Shown piece after piece: positions 25,253 through 34,146 of a stretch of DNA of 64,000 nucleotides. Numbering within the stretch: the first letter of the stretch is position 1; each line of letters opens with the position of its first letter. The notes below the pieces were generated by a model that saw only the letters and a list, made by a program, of their open reading frames with translations, was not told the DNA's origin and searched no databases. The translations under genes were made by a program, and so were the position numbers. The stretch is from Serratia plymuthica. Its GTDB lineage: Bacteria; Pseudomonadota; Gammaproteobacteria; Enterobacterales; Enterobacteriaceae. Location: the NCBI RefSeq assembly GCF_018336935.1, contig NZ_CP068771.1:2232001-2296000 (forward strand). The letters run 5' to 3'.

Positions 25253-25867
25253 TCAGGCTCCGGCGTTTGCGTCCCAAATCGGCAGCAAGGCTGTGACTGC
25301 GCTATCGAGCACCGAATGACTGACGCCGTCGCGCGCCAACGTCGAAACGCCCAGCAGGAAGCTGTCAAACAAAGTGGCGATGGCGGCAGCGTCGGTATCC
25401 TTGGCCAGTTCGCCGCTGGCAATGCCTCTTTTGATGCAGTGAATAAAACCGTTCAGCGTACGCCGGCGCGAATCGGCAAGCGGCTTCAGGACCGCCGAAT
25501 GCTCCTCCGCACCGCCTGACATTACGCCCAATGCAACCATGCACCCCTTGGGATGTTTATCTTCACACTGCATCTTCACCGAGCGGCGCAGTGAGGTTTC
25601 AATCGCCTCTCTGGGGGGGAGGGAATCATCCCAGAGCGCATCATTGACCCGCCCATAGCTGTTGAGATAGCAGGCTACCGCCTCTCTGAACAGCGCCTCT
25701 TTCGAACCAAAGGCGGCATAAAAACTGGGCGCGCTGATGCCGCCGCCAATCTGCGCTTTAAGCTGAGCCAGAGAAGTGGCCTCATACCCGTGCTGCCAAA
25801 ACAGATGCAATGCCTGCTGAACGGCCTCGTCGCGGTCGAACCGGCGAGGGCGACCCATTTGTGCCAT
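25253..25867 (-). CDS. TetR-family regulator of the divergent MFS exporter
   Basis: A 204-residue TetR protein with the helix-turn-helix segment ALHLFWQHGYEATSLAQLKA (about residues 17-36) and SAPSFYAAFGSKEALF, of the AcrR/YxaF-like type with a conserved Cys pair region (MQCEDKHPKGCMV) that resembles electrophile or redox sensing regulators. It is divergent from an MFS gene, with three ATACCGATC-like elements in the gap, so it is predicted to repress exporter and itself. The ligand is unknown. Confidence 0.85.
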   Translation of the reverse strand: MAQMGRPRRFDRDEAVQQALHLFWQHGYEATSLAQLKAQIGGGISAPSFYAAFGSKEALFREAVACYLNSYGRVNDALWDDSLPPREAIETSLRRSVKMQCEDKHPKGCMVALGVMSGGAEEHSAVLKPLADSRRRTLNGFIHCIKRGIASGELAKDTDAAAIATLFDSFLLGVSTLARDGVSHSVLDSAVTALLPIWDANAGA

Positions 25868-25892
25868 GACTGACTCCCTGTTTGTAAGTTAC

Positions 25893-26055
25893 ATACCGAT
25901 CAGTATAAATCTTGTTGACACTCAGATGATAGCTCCTTAGCATAATTATACCACTCGATACATAAATCAATTCCAGTGACGTACTGACCGACATGCACCT
26001 TGGCAAAAGAGTGCATTTCGCTGTCGCTTATATTTATACCGATCGATACATAAAT
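25893..26055. promoter_or_regulatory. Three TetR operator-like repeats
   Basis: TATACCACTCGATACATAAA (25947-25966) and TATACCGATCGATACATAAA (26035-26054) differ at two bases, and ATACCGATCAGTAT (25893-25906) next to the TetR start is a related, more symmetric copy. The outer copies abut the two divergent start codons, so binding would silence both genes. Confidence 0.65.
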
Positions 26056-26064
26056 GGATAAACC

Positions 26065-27279
26065 ATGAACCAAACAACTACCCATTGCAGTGATGCCGGA
26101 GCGATCCCCGAGGAGGCTCAGCGTCTGCCGATTGCCGCGCTGCTGGCATTAGCCATGACGGGATTTATTTGCATTGCTACCGAAACGCTCCCCGCCGGTT
26201 TGCTGGCCCAGATCGCACCTGGCCTACAGGTGTCGCCTTCGCTTGCCGGACAGATGATCACCGCCTACGCGCTGGGTTCGGTACTGGCTGCCATTCCATT
26301 GACGCTCGCCACTCAGCGTTGGCGGCGGCGCAACGTTTTGCTGTTGACTATTGTGGGGTTTTTTCTCTTTAACTCGATCACTGCGATGTCGGGCAGCATT
26401 GTGGTTACGCTGACGGCGCGCTTTTTTGCCGGTGCGGCGGCGGGGCTGGCATGGAGCCTGCTCGCCGGCTATGCGCGCCGGATGGTGGCGCCTCATTTTC
26501 AGGGCAAAGCGATGGCGGTGGCGATGGTGGGCGCACCGGTAGCGCTGTCGCTGGGCGTGCCGCTCGGGACATGGCTGGGGTCGGTGGTCGGTTGGCGCAC
26601 CGCCTTTGGCGTTATGTCGTTGCTGTCGTTGGCGTTAATCCTTTGGGTGCTGGCAAAGGTGCCGGATTATCCGGGGCAGACGGGAACCAAACGGATGCCG
26701 CTGTACAAGGTGTGGATGACACCCGGCGTCAGATCGGTATTGGGCGTGGTGGTGCTGTGGATGTTCGCTCATAACATTCTCTATACCTACGTTGCGCCTT
26801 TTATTACGCCGGCAGGCCTTGGCGACCGTGCTGATGCGGTATTGCTTATTTTCGGGTTGGCGGCGCTGGTGGGGATCTGGATCACCGGCCGGGTGGTTGA
26901 CAGCCACCTGAGAACGGCGGTGCTGACCAGCCTTGCGCTCTTCGCCACCACCAGCGTGCTGTTGGGCTTGGGGTTCCAGAACGCGCGGGTGATTTGTGTC
27001 GGTATGGCACTGTGGGGGTTGAGTTTCGGCGGTGCGGCGACGCTACTGCAGACCGCACTGGCGGATGCCGCCGGTGAAGGTGCGGATGCGGCGCTGGCCA
27101 TGAACGTGGTCACCTGGAACAGCGCCATCGCGGGCGGCGGCATTTTCGGCGGGATCTTGCTTGATCGGTACGGCCCGGCGTTTTTTCCCTGGGCAACGCT
27201 GGTGCTTCTGTTGGGCGCGTTGGCGGTCGCGGCCGCGGCCAAAGGGCACGGATTCTCCGCGGGAAGACGCCAGGGCTGA
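26065..27279 (+). CDS. MFS transporter, DHA1 efflux type
   Basis: A 404-residue protein with about 12 transmembrane helices and the early motif GFICIATETLPAGLL that is typical of the AraJ/NepI/YdhP group, followed by TQRWRRRNVLLLT in the loop between helices 2 and 3. Export of a small organic compound is likely. A TetR operator-like repeat ends nine bases before the ATG, indicating tight repression by the divergent TetR protein. A terminator-like hairpin follows the stop. Confidence 0.85.
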   Translation: MNQTTTHCSDAGAIPEEAQRLPIAALLALAMTGFICIATETLPAGLLAQIAPGLQVSPSLAGQMITAYALGSVLAAIPLTLATQRWRRRNVLLLTIVGFFLFNSITAMSGSIVVTLTARFFAGAAAGLAWSLLAGYARRMVAPHFQGKAMAVAMVGAPVALSLGVPLGTWLGSVVGWRTAFGVMSLLSLALILWVLAKVPDYPGQTGTKRMPLYKVWMTPGVRSVLGVVVLWMFAHNILYTYVAPFITPAGLGDRADAVLLIFGLAALVGIWITGRVVDSHLRTAVLTSLALFATTSVLLGLGFQNARVICVGMALWGLSFGGAATLLQTALADAAGEGADAALAMNVVTWNSAIAGGGIFGGILLDRYGPAFFPWATLVLLLGALAVAAAAKGHGFSAGRRQG

Positions 27280-27293
27280 ACCTGGCGGTTGCA

Positions 27294-27316
27294 GATGGCG
27301 CATTCCGTGCGCCATC
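27294..27316. terminator. Terminator-like hairpin between convergent genes
   Basis: GATGGCGCA pairs perfectly with TGCGCCATC around a TTCCG loop. There is no T-run on either strand, so efficiency is uncertain. Confidence 0.55.
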
Positions 27317-27333
27317 CGGCTTCAATCCTCGGA

Positions 27334-27528
27334 TCAGGTGTTATCTACCCGGGGATTGGAACGGGTCGGTTGACTGGGGTATTCCACCTGATGCTTGTGC
27401 AGATAGTCCCGTATCAGTTGCCGGATCACCTGCGACGGGGTGACGTCCTGTTGCAGGCACAGCTCTTCAAGGGCTTTTTTCTTATCCGGATCGATGAGTA
27501 TCGTCAGTCGTGCCGTTTTCTTTTCCAT
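27334..27528 (-). CDS. Ribbon-helix-helix (CopG/Arc-like) DNA-binding protein
   Basis: A 64-residue protein with the pattern RLTILIDPDKKKALEELCLQ then TPSQVIRQLIRDYL: a basic beta-strand followed by two helices, as in CopG/RHH_1 repressors and antitoxins. It would bind DNA as a dimer. No toxin gene is adjacent, so it is more likely a solo regulator than half of a toxin-antitoxin pair. The start has a GGAGG site, but that site lies inside GAGGAATCCTC and next to CCTC, so it can be masked by pairing. Confidence 0.7.
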   Translation of the reverse strand: MEKKTARLTILIDPDKKKALEELCLQQDVTPSQVIRQLIRDYLHKHQVEYPSQPTRSNPRVDNT

Positions 27529-27600
27529 GAGGATTCCTCCAGAGGATGATAATCAAATGATAATGGCATGCTGGGTAATCGGCTATCCAAACCACAGTTT

Positions 27601-28389
27601 CTAGTTAAAATGCAACCGCTCAATTTTGCGCGACAGAAAACCTAAATCACAGCCAAAGGTCGGACCGGCGGCGGCGGCAAGCTGGCGCAGCAGGCTGAGC
27701 GGCGTCTCAACATGGCCCGGCGCAGCGTAAATAATGACGTTGCCGCTGGGCGCCACGCAGTAAAGAACGGTTTTAAACGCGCAGTGCAAACTGTGATACA
27801 GCAGCGTGCTGTCATCGGGCACCTCATGATAATTCAGCACCAGCCAGCCCTGAGGCGAAAGGCGACCTGCGCATTGCTCCAGAAAATTACGCGTGCCCTG
27901 TTGCGGGTCCATCGCGAAGGCGCTGTAGAGATCGGAAAATATCAAATCATAACGCCGAGTGGCGGGAGCCTGTAAAAAATCGGCGGCATCGAGGGTGTGC
28001 AAGGTGACGGTGTCATCCGTGGGCAGGGTGAAATAACGGCGGGCGACAGACACCACCGCCGGGCGCAGTTCCACCACATCCAGCAGCATGTTGGGATCAT
28101 AGGCATGTAATGCCCGCACCAGGCTGCCGCCCCCCAGCCCGAGGATCAGCGCCGCCGAAGGCGGCTGCCAGGCCACCGCCATCAGCATGGTTTTTATGTA
28201 GTTGTGAACCGGCACCTGCGGCGCGCTGATGCACATTTTGCTCTGCTCGCAAATGCCGTCGAAACGCAGGGTACGGTAGTCTTTGTGGTCAGAAACGATA
28301 ATTTCACCGCAATGATCCTCCTCCCGGGCGATGACCTGTCCACGGGGAGAAAAATCAAGACTGTTTAGCAACTTATCAACAATCGACAT
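27601..28389 (-). CDS. Spermidine-synthase-like methyltransferase-fold protein
   Basis: A 262-residue Rossmann-fold protein resembling the spermidine synthase/SAM-methyltransferase superfamily: ALILGLGGGSLVRALHAYD (Gly-rich motif I, about residues 80-98), then MLLDVVELRPAVVSVARRYF with the acidic residue at the end of strand 2, and YDLIFSDLYSA. It lacks the full N-terminal tetramerisation domain of true SpeE, so polyamine synthesis is not certain. It is the second gene after the FabZ-like dehydratase, 36 bases apart and on the same strand, forming a probable operon. Confidence 0.75.
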   Translation of the reverse strand: MSIVDKLLNSLDFSPRGQVIAREEDHCGEIIVSDHKDYRTLRFDGICEQSKMCISAPQVPVHNYIKTMLMAVAWQPPSAALILGLGGGSLVRALHAYDPNMLLDVVELRPAVVSVARRYFTLPTDDTVTLHTLDAADFLQAPATRRYDLIFSDLYSAFAMDPQQGTRNFLEQCAGRLSPQGWLVLNYHEVPDDSTLLYHSLHCAFKTVLYCVAPSGNVIIYAAPGHVETPLSLLRQLAAAAGPTFGCDLGFLSRKIERLHFN

Positions 28390-28425
28390 GGTAGCTTCGC
28401 TTTGGCTCCTTTATAAAACGGCGGC

Positions 28426-28881
28426 TTATTTACGGGCGCACATAAATTCGGCCGTACAGATACGGCGGCCATTGACCGTCGCCATCCCGGAAAAACGGGC
28501 AATGCCGGACCGTTGCCGGACAAAGACGACGTCCATGCGCAATTGGTCGCCGGGCTGAGCCGAGCGGTAGAAACGGGCGCGTTGAATGGCCGCAAAATAG
28601 TAATGCTCGCCTTGCGACAGCGGGCCGAGAAAGTAGTGGGCCAGCAGGCCGGTGCTTTGCGCCAATGCTTCCACCATCAGGATACCGGGGAAAACGGTGG
28701 TCTGGTGGTGACCGGTCCAAAAGGTCGGTTCATTGGCGGTTATGTTTTTGATGGCGCTCAAGCGCCCATCAGGAATCGACGTGCCGGCGGGCAGAATGCG
28801 GTCGACCAGCAGACAGGGGAACCGATGTGGCAGGATAGATTGAACATCCTGGTACTGCAGGGGATTACCATTCAGCGGCAT
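28426..28881 (-). CDS. FabZ-like 3-hydroxyacyl-ACP dehydratase paralogue
   Basis: A 151-residue hotdog-fold protein with the FabZ layout: ILPHRFPCLLVDRIL (about residues 16-30), the catalytic region WTGHHQTTVFPGILMVEALAQ with His near residue 58 and Glu near residue 71, and YYFAAIQRARFYR. Unlike housekeeping FabZ (GHFPGKPIFPG) the loop reads GHHQTTVFPG, so substrate specificity may differ. It is away from the usual lpxD-fabZ-lpxA locus and is followed by a spermidine-synthase-like gene. The upstream 257-base gap is AT-rich around 28950-28970 with a TATAAT-like box on the minus strand. Confidence 0.8.
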   Translation of the reverse strand: MPLNGNPLQYQDVQSILPHRFPCLLVDRILPAGTSIPDGRLSAIKNITANEPTFWTGHHQTTVFPGILMVEALAQSTGLLAHYFLGPLSQGEHYYFAAIQRARFYRSAQPGDQLRMDVVFVRQRSGIARFSGMATVNGRRICTAEFMCARK

Positions 28882-29138
28882 GATTGATTTGGATCCTGTC
28901 AGCGGGACGAAACTTGGCCAACGGTGGCCTCTGCGCCCGGCGGGAATGTAATAGCATTATAATGTTATTATCATCTCATGCACCAACTGAAAAATCGGCA
29001 AGATAAACATTAGCGATGCATGGTGACAATGTCACATGAAGTTGACGATGAAAATTTCAATGTAAGATGTTGATATATTGATTTTTTAATCGAGGAGGGA
29101 ATGGCCGCCATCAGGATGATGACGGCCAGGGCGGTTAA

Positions 29139-29648
<510 letters not shown>

Positions 29649-29731
29649 TTACCAAAAGAGGCGCACAGTATAGCTCAGAACGCCCGGCGAAAGGCAAGTC
29701 GGGTGGGGTATGCCCACAGCCATGCAAACGG

Positions 29732-30034
29732 TTATTCCGTACCTTGGGTTTTGCCCTTGTTATCCACGTGGCCTAATGGCCGCTCGGGAAAGCATGTATC
29801 GCGCAAACGCTGTTTGAGCGCTGCCGCGTCGGGGAAGCCGCCTTCGGTTTTGCGATCCCAAATGACGGCGCCATCCACGGTGATCTCATAAATGCCGCCG
29901 GTGCCGGGAACCAGCGTAACTGCGGCCAAATCGGTGCCGAAGGTGTGGAGCAATTCTTGCGCCATCCACGCGGCGCGCAGCAGCCAGTTGCATTGCGAAC
30001 AATAGTGAATGGTGACAGCGGGGGACGTTTTCAT
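29732..30034 (-). CDS. SelT/SelW/SelH (Rdx) family thioredoxin-like protein
   Basis: A 100-residue protein with an N-terminal CSQC redox motif (Cys12, Cys15; HYCSQCNWLLRAAWMAQEL) and the GTGGIYEITVDGAVIWDRK strands of the Rdx family, which in animals carries selenocysteine at the second position. Bacterial members have Cys-x-x-Cys and are thought to act in redox handling. It lies between yqhA and the sigma-54 regulator gene, all on the same strand. Confidence 0.85.
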   Translation of the reverse strand: MKTSPAVTIHYCSQCNWLLRAAWMAQELLHTFGTDLAAVTLVPGTGGIYEITVDGAVIWDRKTEGGFPDAAALKQRLRDTCFPERPLGHVDNKGKTQGTE

Positions 30035-30091
30035 TGAGCAGGCCTGGGCGCTAAGATTTTCTCATCATCATCGAATGCCGCCGCAGCCCTG

Positions 30092-32062
30092 TCAAGCCGG
30101 CCGGTCAGGGCGCAACAGGGTCAGATCGATCCGCCATTTATTGATTTTATTGTACAGCGTGGTGCGCGATAGCCCGAGCCGCCGCGCGGCCTGCCGCAGA
30201 TTGCCGCCGCTGGATTCAATCACCTGCATGATATGGGTTCGTTCGTTGTCTTCCAGCCTGGCGGACGGCGCGGCGTCAGGTTCAGTACGATCGCGCGTGA
30301 TTTCCTCCGGCAGGTCGCCCACGTCGATCTGCAGCCCTTCGCACAGGTTCACCATTCTTTCCACCAGATTTTCCAGTTCGCGCACGTTGCCCGGCCAGCG
30401 CCAGGCGCTAAGGCAGGCCATCGCCTGCGGCGATACCTGCGGCGGGATCTTTTTCATGCGCGTACAGAGTTTGTGCACAAAGCCGTTAACCAGCCCGGCG
30501 ATATCTTCCCGTCGTTCGCGCAGCGGCGGAACGGAGAGGGAGATGACGTTGAGGCGGTAATACAGATCGCGCCGAAAAGCGCCTTGTTCCACGGCCAGCG
30601 CCAGATCGCAATTGGTGGCCGCCACGATGCGTACGTTAACCTTCACCGGGTGCGTGGCGCCGATCCGCAACACTTCGCTCTCCTGCAACACGCGCAGCAG
30701 GCTGGTTTGCGCATCCAGCGGCATTTCGCCGATTTCGTCGAGCAGCAGAGTGCCGCCATCCGCCAGCTCAAACTTGCCGGCGGAACCGCCACGGCGCGAG
30801 CCGGTAAAGGCGCCATCCACGTAACCGAAAAGCTCGCTCTGCACCAGATCGCGCGGCAAGGCGCCGCAGTTAACGGCAACGAAAGGCTCGTTGCTGCGTG
30901 TGCTGCCGTTGTGGATCGCCTGGGCAAACAGCTCTTTGCCGGTTCCGCTCTCGCCGGTCAGCAGTACGGTGCTGTCGCTGCGGCTGCTGGTGCGCGCCTT
31001 GGCGATGGCCTCCCGTATGCGGCTGGAATGGCCGTATATCATGTCAAAGGTATAGCTGGCGCTGACGCCCATCACGCGGCGGGTGATGGCGCGAATACGC
31101 TGGTTCTCCCGCAGGGAGAGCACCCGGCCGTCATCCGGCGCGGGCATCAGTGAAATCACGCAGGAGAGCGCCGGTTTGCCTTCGGGCATAAAGACCATTT
31201 CACGATCGTTACAAAACGGCATGGTCAGCAACGAGCCGGACTGCGGGCGCAGCAACTGATCGATAGGCAGTTCGCCAGGCTCCAGTCCGTCAAAAATCTG
31301 GCGCGCATAGCGGTTGACGGTTTTCAGCCTGCCGTGGCGATCGCAGACAATAACTCCTTCATTCAGCGTTTCCAGAATGGACTGTTGCTCCGCCAGCAGC
31401 CGACGCAACTGCAACTGTTGGCCGACGGCCTCCGCAGCCGCCTGTACCGTGCCCAGGGTGTGGGCGTTGAAGTTATCCGGCGTGGCGGTGAGCGTCAGCA
31501 CGCCGATCATCACGCCTTCAGCGTTACGCACCGGCGCCGCCGCACATTGGCGATGGCGCTGACGCAGCGCCATTTTCCAGTTTTCACCGCTTAACACATA
31601 CACCAGGCGCTGTTCCCGCAGGCAGCGCGCGGTGCAGTTGGTGCCCTGAACCTCCTCGCTCAGGATGCTGCCGACCGGCGTCAAATCCGCGCCGCAGTAG
31701 TGAAGGGTGACGCCGTTGGCGTCGGTCAGGTTGATGTGGCCGTCAGGGTTGTAGGCCAGCAGGTTTTCCATGATGCTGTGCGCCACCTTAATCAGCTCGC
31801 TGTTTTGCGCCAGAATCATCTGCAACCGGTCTGCCGGCGGCGAGTGATACACGAACTCCTCGGGGTCAATGCCGTTTTCACGCGAACGTTGCCAGGATTG
31901 CAGGATCGACCTGCGGATCCAGCCGGGTTGTCCACCCTCGTTAAACGCCTGCCAGCCTTGCCAAAACAGGCTGTCCCATTCACTGGCCTCCGGGCCTTCC
32001 GGGAGGCTGAAAATCGGGTCGCTCTCATCTTTGATCGGCATCAGTCCGGCGGCAGTGTGCAT
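30092..32062 (-). CDS. Sigma-54-dependent activator, GAF-PAS-AAA-Fis (AcoR/DhaR-like)
   Basis: A 656-residue enhancer-binding protein with an N-terminal GAF-like sensory region, a PAS segment (about residues 230-300), a sigma-54 AAA+ domain with Walker A GESGTGKE, the sigma-54 contact loop GAFTGS (with the essential GAFTG core) and Walker [12 protein letters not shown], and a C-terminal Fis helix-turn-helix ([18 protein letters not shown]). It is divergent from a dehydrogenase-isomerase-binding protein operon preceded by a -24/-12 promoter and an inverted repeat, so it almost certainly activates that operon. No receiver domain is present; the signal is probably a small molecule bound by GAF or PAS. 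Confidence 0.88.
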   Translation of the reverse strand: MHTAAGLMPIKDESDPIFSLPEGPEASEWDSLFWQGWQAFNEGGQPGWIRRSILQSWQRSRENGIDPEEFVYHSPPADRLQMILAQNSELIKVAHSIMENLLAYNPDGHINLTDANGVTLHYCGADLTPVGSILSEEVQGTNCTARCLREQRLVYVLSGENWKMALRQRHRQCAAAPVRNAEGVMIGVLTLTATPDNFNAHTLGTVQAAAEAVGQQLQLRRLLAEQQSILETLNEGVIVCDRHGRLKTVNRYARQIFDGLEPGELPIDQLLRPQSGSLLTMPFCNDREMVFMPEGKPALSCVISLMPAPDDGRVLSLRENQRIRAITRRVMGVSASYTFDMIYGHSSRIREAIAKARTSSRSDSTVLLTGESGTGKELFAQAIHNGSTRSNEPFVAVNCGALPRDLVQSELFGYVDGAFTGSRRGGSAGKFELADGGTLLLDEIGEMPLDAQTSLLRVLQESEVLRIGATHPVKVNVRIVAATNCDLALAVEQGAFRRDLYYRLNVISLSVPPLRERREDIAGLVNGFVHKLCTRMKKIPPQVSPQAMACLSAWRWPGNVRELENLVERMVNLCEGLQIDVGDLPEEITRDRTEPDAAPSARLEDNERTHIMQVIESSGGNLRQAARRLGLSRTTLYNKINKWRIDLTLLRPDRPA

Positions 32063-32096
32063 GCGGCTCTCCAGTGTGGAATGTAATGTTCATTTT

Positions 32097-32123
32097 ATTG
32101 ACATGTGAAATTTACATGTCAAT
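32097..32123. promoter_or_regulatory. Enhancer-like inverted repeat for the sigma-54 activator
   Basis: ATTGACATGT (32097-32106) and ACATGTCAAT (32114-32123) are perfect 10-bp arms around a 7-base spacer. Its centre lies about 100 bases before the predicted start point of the sigma-54 promoter and 48 bases upstream of the activator's own start, which suits both activation and autoregulation. Confidence 0.7.
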
Positions 32124-32184
32124 TTAGTTGTCACTCCGCCGCTTCTATCTGTGCAGCGCTTCACAAATTCCCCGCTTTTCGAGC

Positions 32185-32200
32185 TGGCATCCCCTTTGCA
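32185..32200 (+). promoter_or_regulatory. Sigma-54 (-24/-12) promoter
   Basis: TGGCATCCCCTTTGCA matches the TGGCAC-N5-TTGCA consensus with GG and GC ten bases apart. It is 58 bases upstream of the dehydrogenase gene start and downstream of an enhancer-like repeat, with the sigma-54 activator gene divergent. Confidence 0.85.
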
Positions 32201-32257
32201 ATACCCACAGTGAACTCCGTAGCCCGACAAGGGCGTTAACCCACATAAGGAATCACT

Positions 32258-33274
32258 ATGAGTCATTCACCTCAAAACGTGCGCGTTGGCCTGATCGGTG
32301 CCGGCCGAATGGGCAGTTTCCATGCGGAGTCATTGGCGCGACGCGTGCCGGGCGCCGTTTTGGCCGCCGTGGCCGATCCGCTGCCGGGGGCCGCGCAGCG
32401 ATTGGCGGACAGGCTGGGCGTCAGCGCCTTTAGCGATTTGCAGAGCATGCTGGATGACAGCGCAATTGATGCGGTAGCCATTGCTTCCCCGGCGCGTACC
32501 CATGCGGAATGGGTGATTGCCGCCGCCCGGGCAGGGAAGCATGTGTTCTGCGAAAAACCGATGGCCATCACGCTGGAAGAGGCGGATCGGGCCATCGCCG
32601 CCGCCAAACAGGCGGGCGTCGTGCTGCAAGTGGGGTTTAATCGCCGCTTTGTCAGCGGTTTTGCCGCCGCCATTGCCGCCGTGAAGGCGGGAGAGAATGG
32701 CATTACCCAGCTTTCACGATCGGTAACCCGCGATCCGCAGTTGCGCGATCCGGCGCCGATCCCCGCCTGGACCATTTTTTTGGAAACGCTGATCCACGAT
32801 TTTGACACGCTGTTGCACTTCAACCCGGGCGCCAGGCCGGTTGAGGTATACGCGCTGGCGGATGCGCTGGTGCGCCCGGACTTCAAGGATAAGGGGTTAC
32901 TGGACACCGCCGTGGTGACGATTCGCTTTGATAACGGCGCCATCGCTACCGCAGAAGCCAACTTCCAGGCGGTTTACGGCTACGACGTACGCGGCGAGGT
33001 GTTTGGCAGCAAAGGGATGCTGCAGGCGGGCAATATCAACCTGAATAACTGCGTGCGCTATCACGCCGGCGGTATCGCCATCGAAACCTCGCGTCAGGAT
33101 ACCGATCTGCTGCATGACGCTTATGTGGCGGAGCTGACTGAATTCGCCCGCTGTGTCCGGCAGGGGGAAACGCCGCGCGCGACCGGACAGGATGCCCGCA
33201 ATGCGCTGGAGATTGCCTTGGCCTGTATCGAGTCGGTGAAGCAGGGCAAACCGATCACGCTGGGGAGACCATAA
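32258..33274 (+). CDS. Gfo/Idh/MocA oxidoreductase, inositol 2-dehydrogenase-like
   Basis: A 338-residue NAD(P)-dependent sugar/polyol dehydrogenase. The N-terminal Rossmann motif RVGLIGAGRMGSFHAESLAR (about residues 9-28), the catalytic Lys in FCEKPMAI (about residues 97-104) and the IHDFDTLLHF segment are typical of the inositol 2-dehydrogenase (IolG) branch. It shares its last base-pair region with the start of the following isomerase gene, and both are driven by the sigma-54 promoter upstream. The natural substrate could be myo-inositol or a related polyol or sugar; the other iol genes are not present. Confidence 0.85.
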   Translation: MSHSPQNVRVGLIGAGRMGSFHAESLARRVPGAVLAAVADPLPGAAQRLADRLGVSAFSDLQSMLDDSAIDAVAIASPARTHAEWVIAAARAGKHVFCEKPMAITLEEADRAIAAAKQAGVVLQVGFNRRFVSGFAAAIAAVKAGENGITQLSRSVTRDPQLRDPAPIPAWTIFLETLIHDFDTLLHFNPGARPVEVYALADALVRPDFKDKGLLDTAVVTIRFDNGAIATAEANFQAVYGYDVRGEVFGSKGMLQAGNINLNNCVRYHAGGIAIETSRQDTDLLHDAYVAELTEFARCVRQGETPRATGQDARNALEIALACIESVKQGKPITLGRP

Positions 33275-34053
33275 TGGCCGGATATCAGCTGTCTGTATGC
33301 GCCGAGATGGTGTTTCTCGATCTGCCGTTTGTTGAACGGGTCGCGCGTATTCATGCGCTCGGCTTCGGCGTCGAGATCTGGAACTGGGAAAATAAAGATC
33401 TTGATGCGCTGATTGGCACCGGCGCGCGTTTTACTTCAATGACCGGTTATCTCGCCGGCAACCTGACCGACGACGAGGATATCGCCCAGCTGTTGCAAAC
33501 GGCGGAACTGTCGCTTGCCATCGCGCAGCGGTTGAACTGCCCCAGCCTGAATCTGCACGGCACCGGCCTGGATCCCAACGGCTTGCCGGTGAAGCCGGTG
33601 GAGGTGGTGACCGGCGCCATGTGGCTGAAGGCGGCCGATACCCTGGGCAAGTTGGCGCAACGGGGTGAGCGCGCCGGCAAGGTGTTCACGTTGGAAAACC
33701 TCAACCTGCCGCGCGACCATCCGGGCACGCCCTTTGCCAAAGCCTGCGACACGCTGGCCTTGGTTGAGGCGGTCAACAGCCCAGGCCTGAAGATGAACCT
33801 CGATCTTTATCATGCGCAAATCGGCGAAGGCAATCTCATCGAGCTTATTCGCCGTTGCGGGCCGGCGATCGGCGAAATTCAGGTGGCCGACGTACCGGGG
33901 CGGCAACAGCCGGGGACCGGCGAAATCAACTACCGGGCCATCGCCCGCGCGTTGGACGAGATCGGCTACCGGGGCGTAGTGGCATTGGAGGGATGGGCAT
34001 CCGATGACAGCACCGCGGCGCTGCAACAGTTCCGCGACCATTTCACTTTATAA
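33274..34053 (+). CDS. TIM-barrel sugar isomerase, hydroxypyruvate isomerase-like
   Basis: A 259-residue xylose-isomerase-like TIM barrel of the Hyi/OtnI group: VFTLENLNLPRDHPGTPF, the metal-binding MNLDLYHAQIGEGNLIELI and QVADVPGRQQPGTGEINY blocks are family hallmarks. Such enzymes interconvert hydroxypyruvate/tartronate semialdehyde or 2-oxo-tetronates. It starts at the stop of the dehydrogenase gene (shared bases at 33274), so the two are translationally coupled. The pairing suggests a short catabolic route for an oxidised polyol or sugar acid; the exact step is inference. Confidence 0.85.
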   Translation: MAGYQLSVCAEMVFLDLPFVERVARIHALGFGVEIWNWENKDLDALIGTGARFTSMTGYLAGNLTDDEDIAQLLQTAELSLAIAQRLNCPSLNLHGTGLDPNGLPVKPVEVVTGAMWLKAADTLGKLAQRGERAGKVFTLENLNLPRDHPGTPFAKACDTLALVEAVNSPGLKMNLDLYHAQIGEGNLIELIRRCGPAIGEIQVADVPGRQQPGTGEINYRAIARALDEIGYRGVVALEGWASDDSTAALQQFRDHFTL

Positions 34054-34063
34054 CCGCAGTAAC

Positions 34064-34088
34064 CCCGGGCTGTGGTCTGTTGCCCGGG
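34064..34088 (+). terminator. Intercistronic hairpin before the binding-protein gene
   Basis: CCCGGGC (34064-34070) pairs with GCCCGGG (34082-34088) with an 11-base loop, after the isomerase stop. No long T-run follows, so partial read-through into the binding-protein gene is likely. Confidence 0.5.
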
Positions 34089-34146
34089 ATAAAAAGTGAT
34101 GCATTGATTTTAATAATAAATTTATCTCAACCTACAGGATGACATC

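Noticed and set aside
27334-27528. Ribbon-helix-helix protein as an antitoxin of a toxin-antitoxin pair
   Set aside because: No small toxin-like gene is found on either side within several hundred bases.
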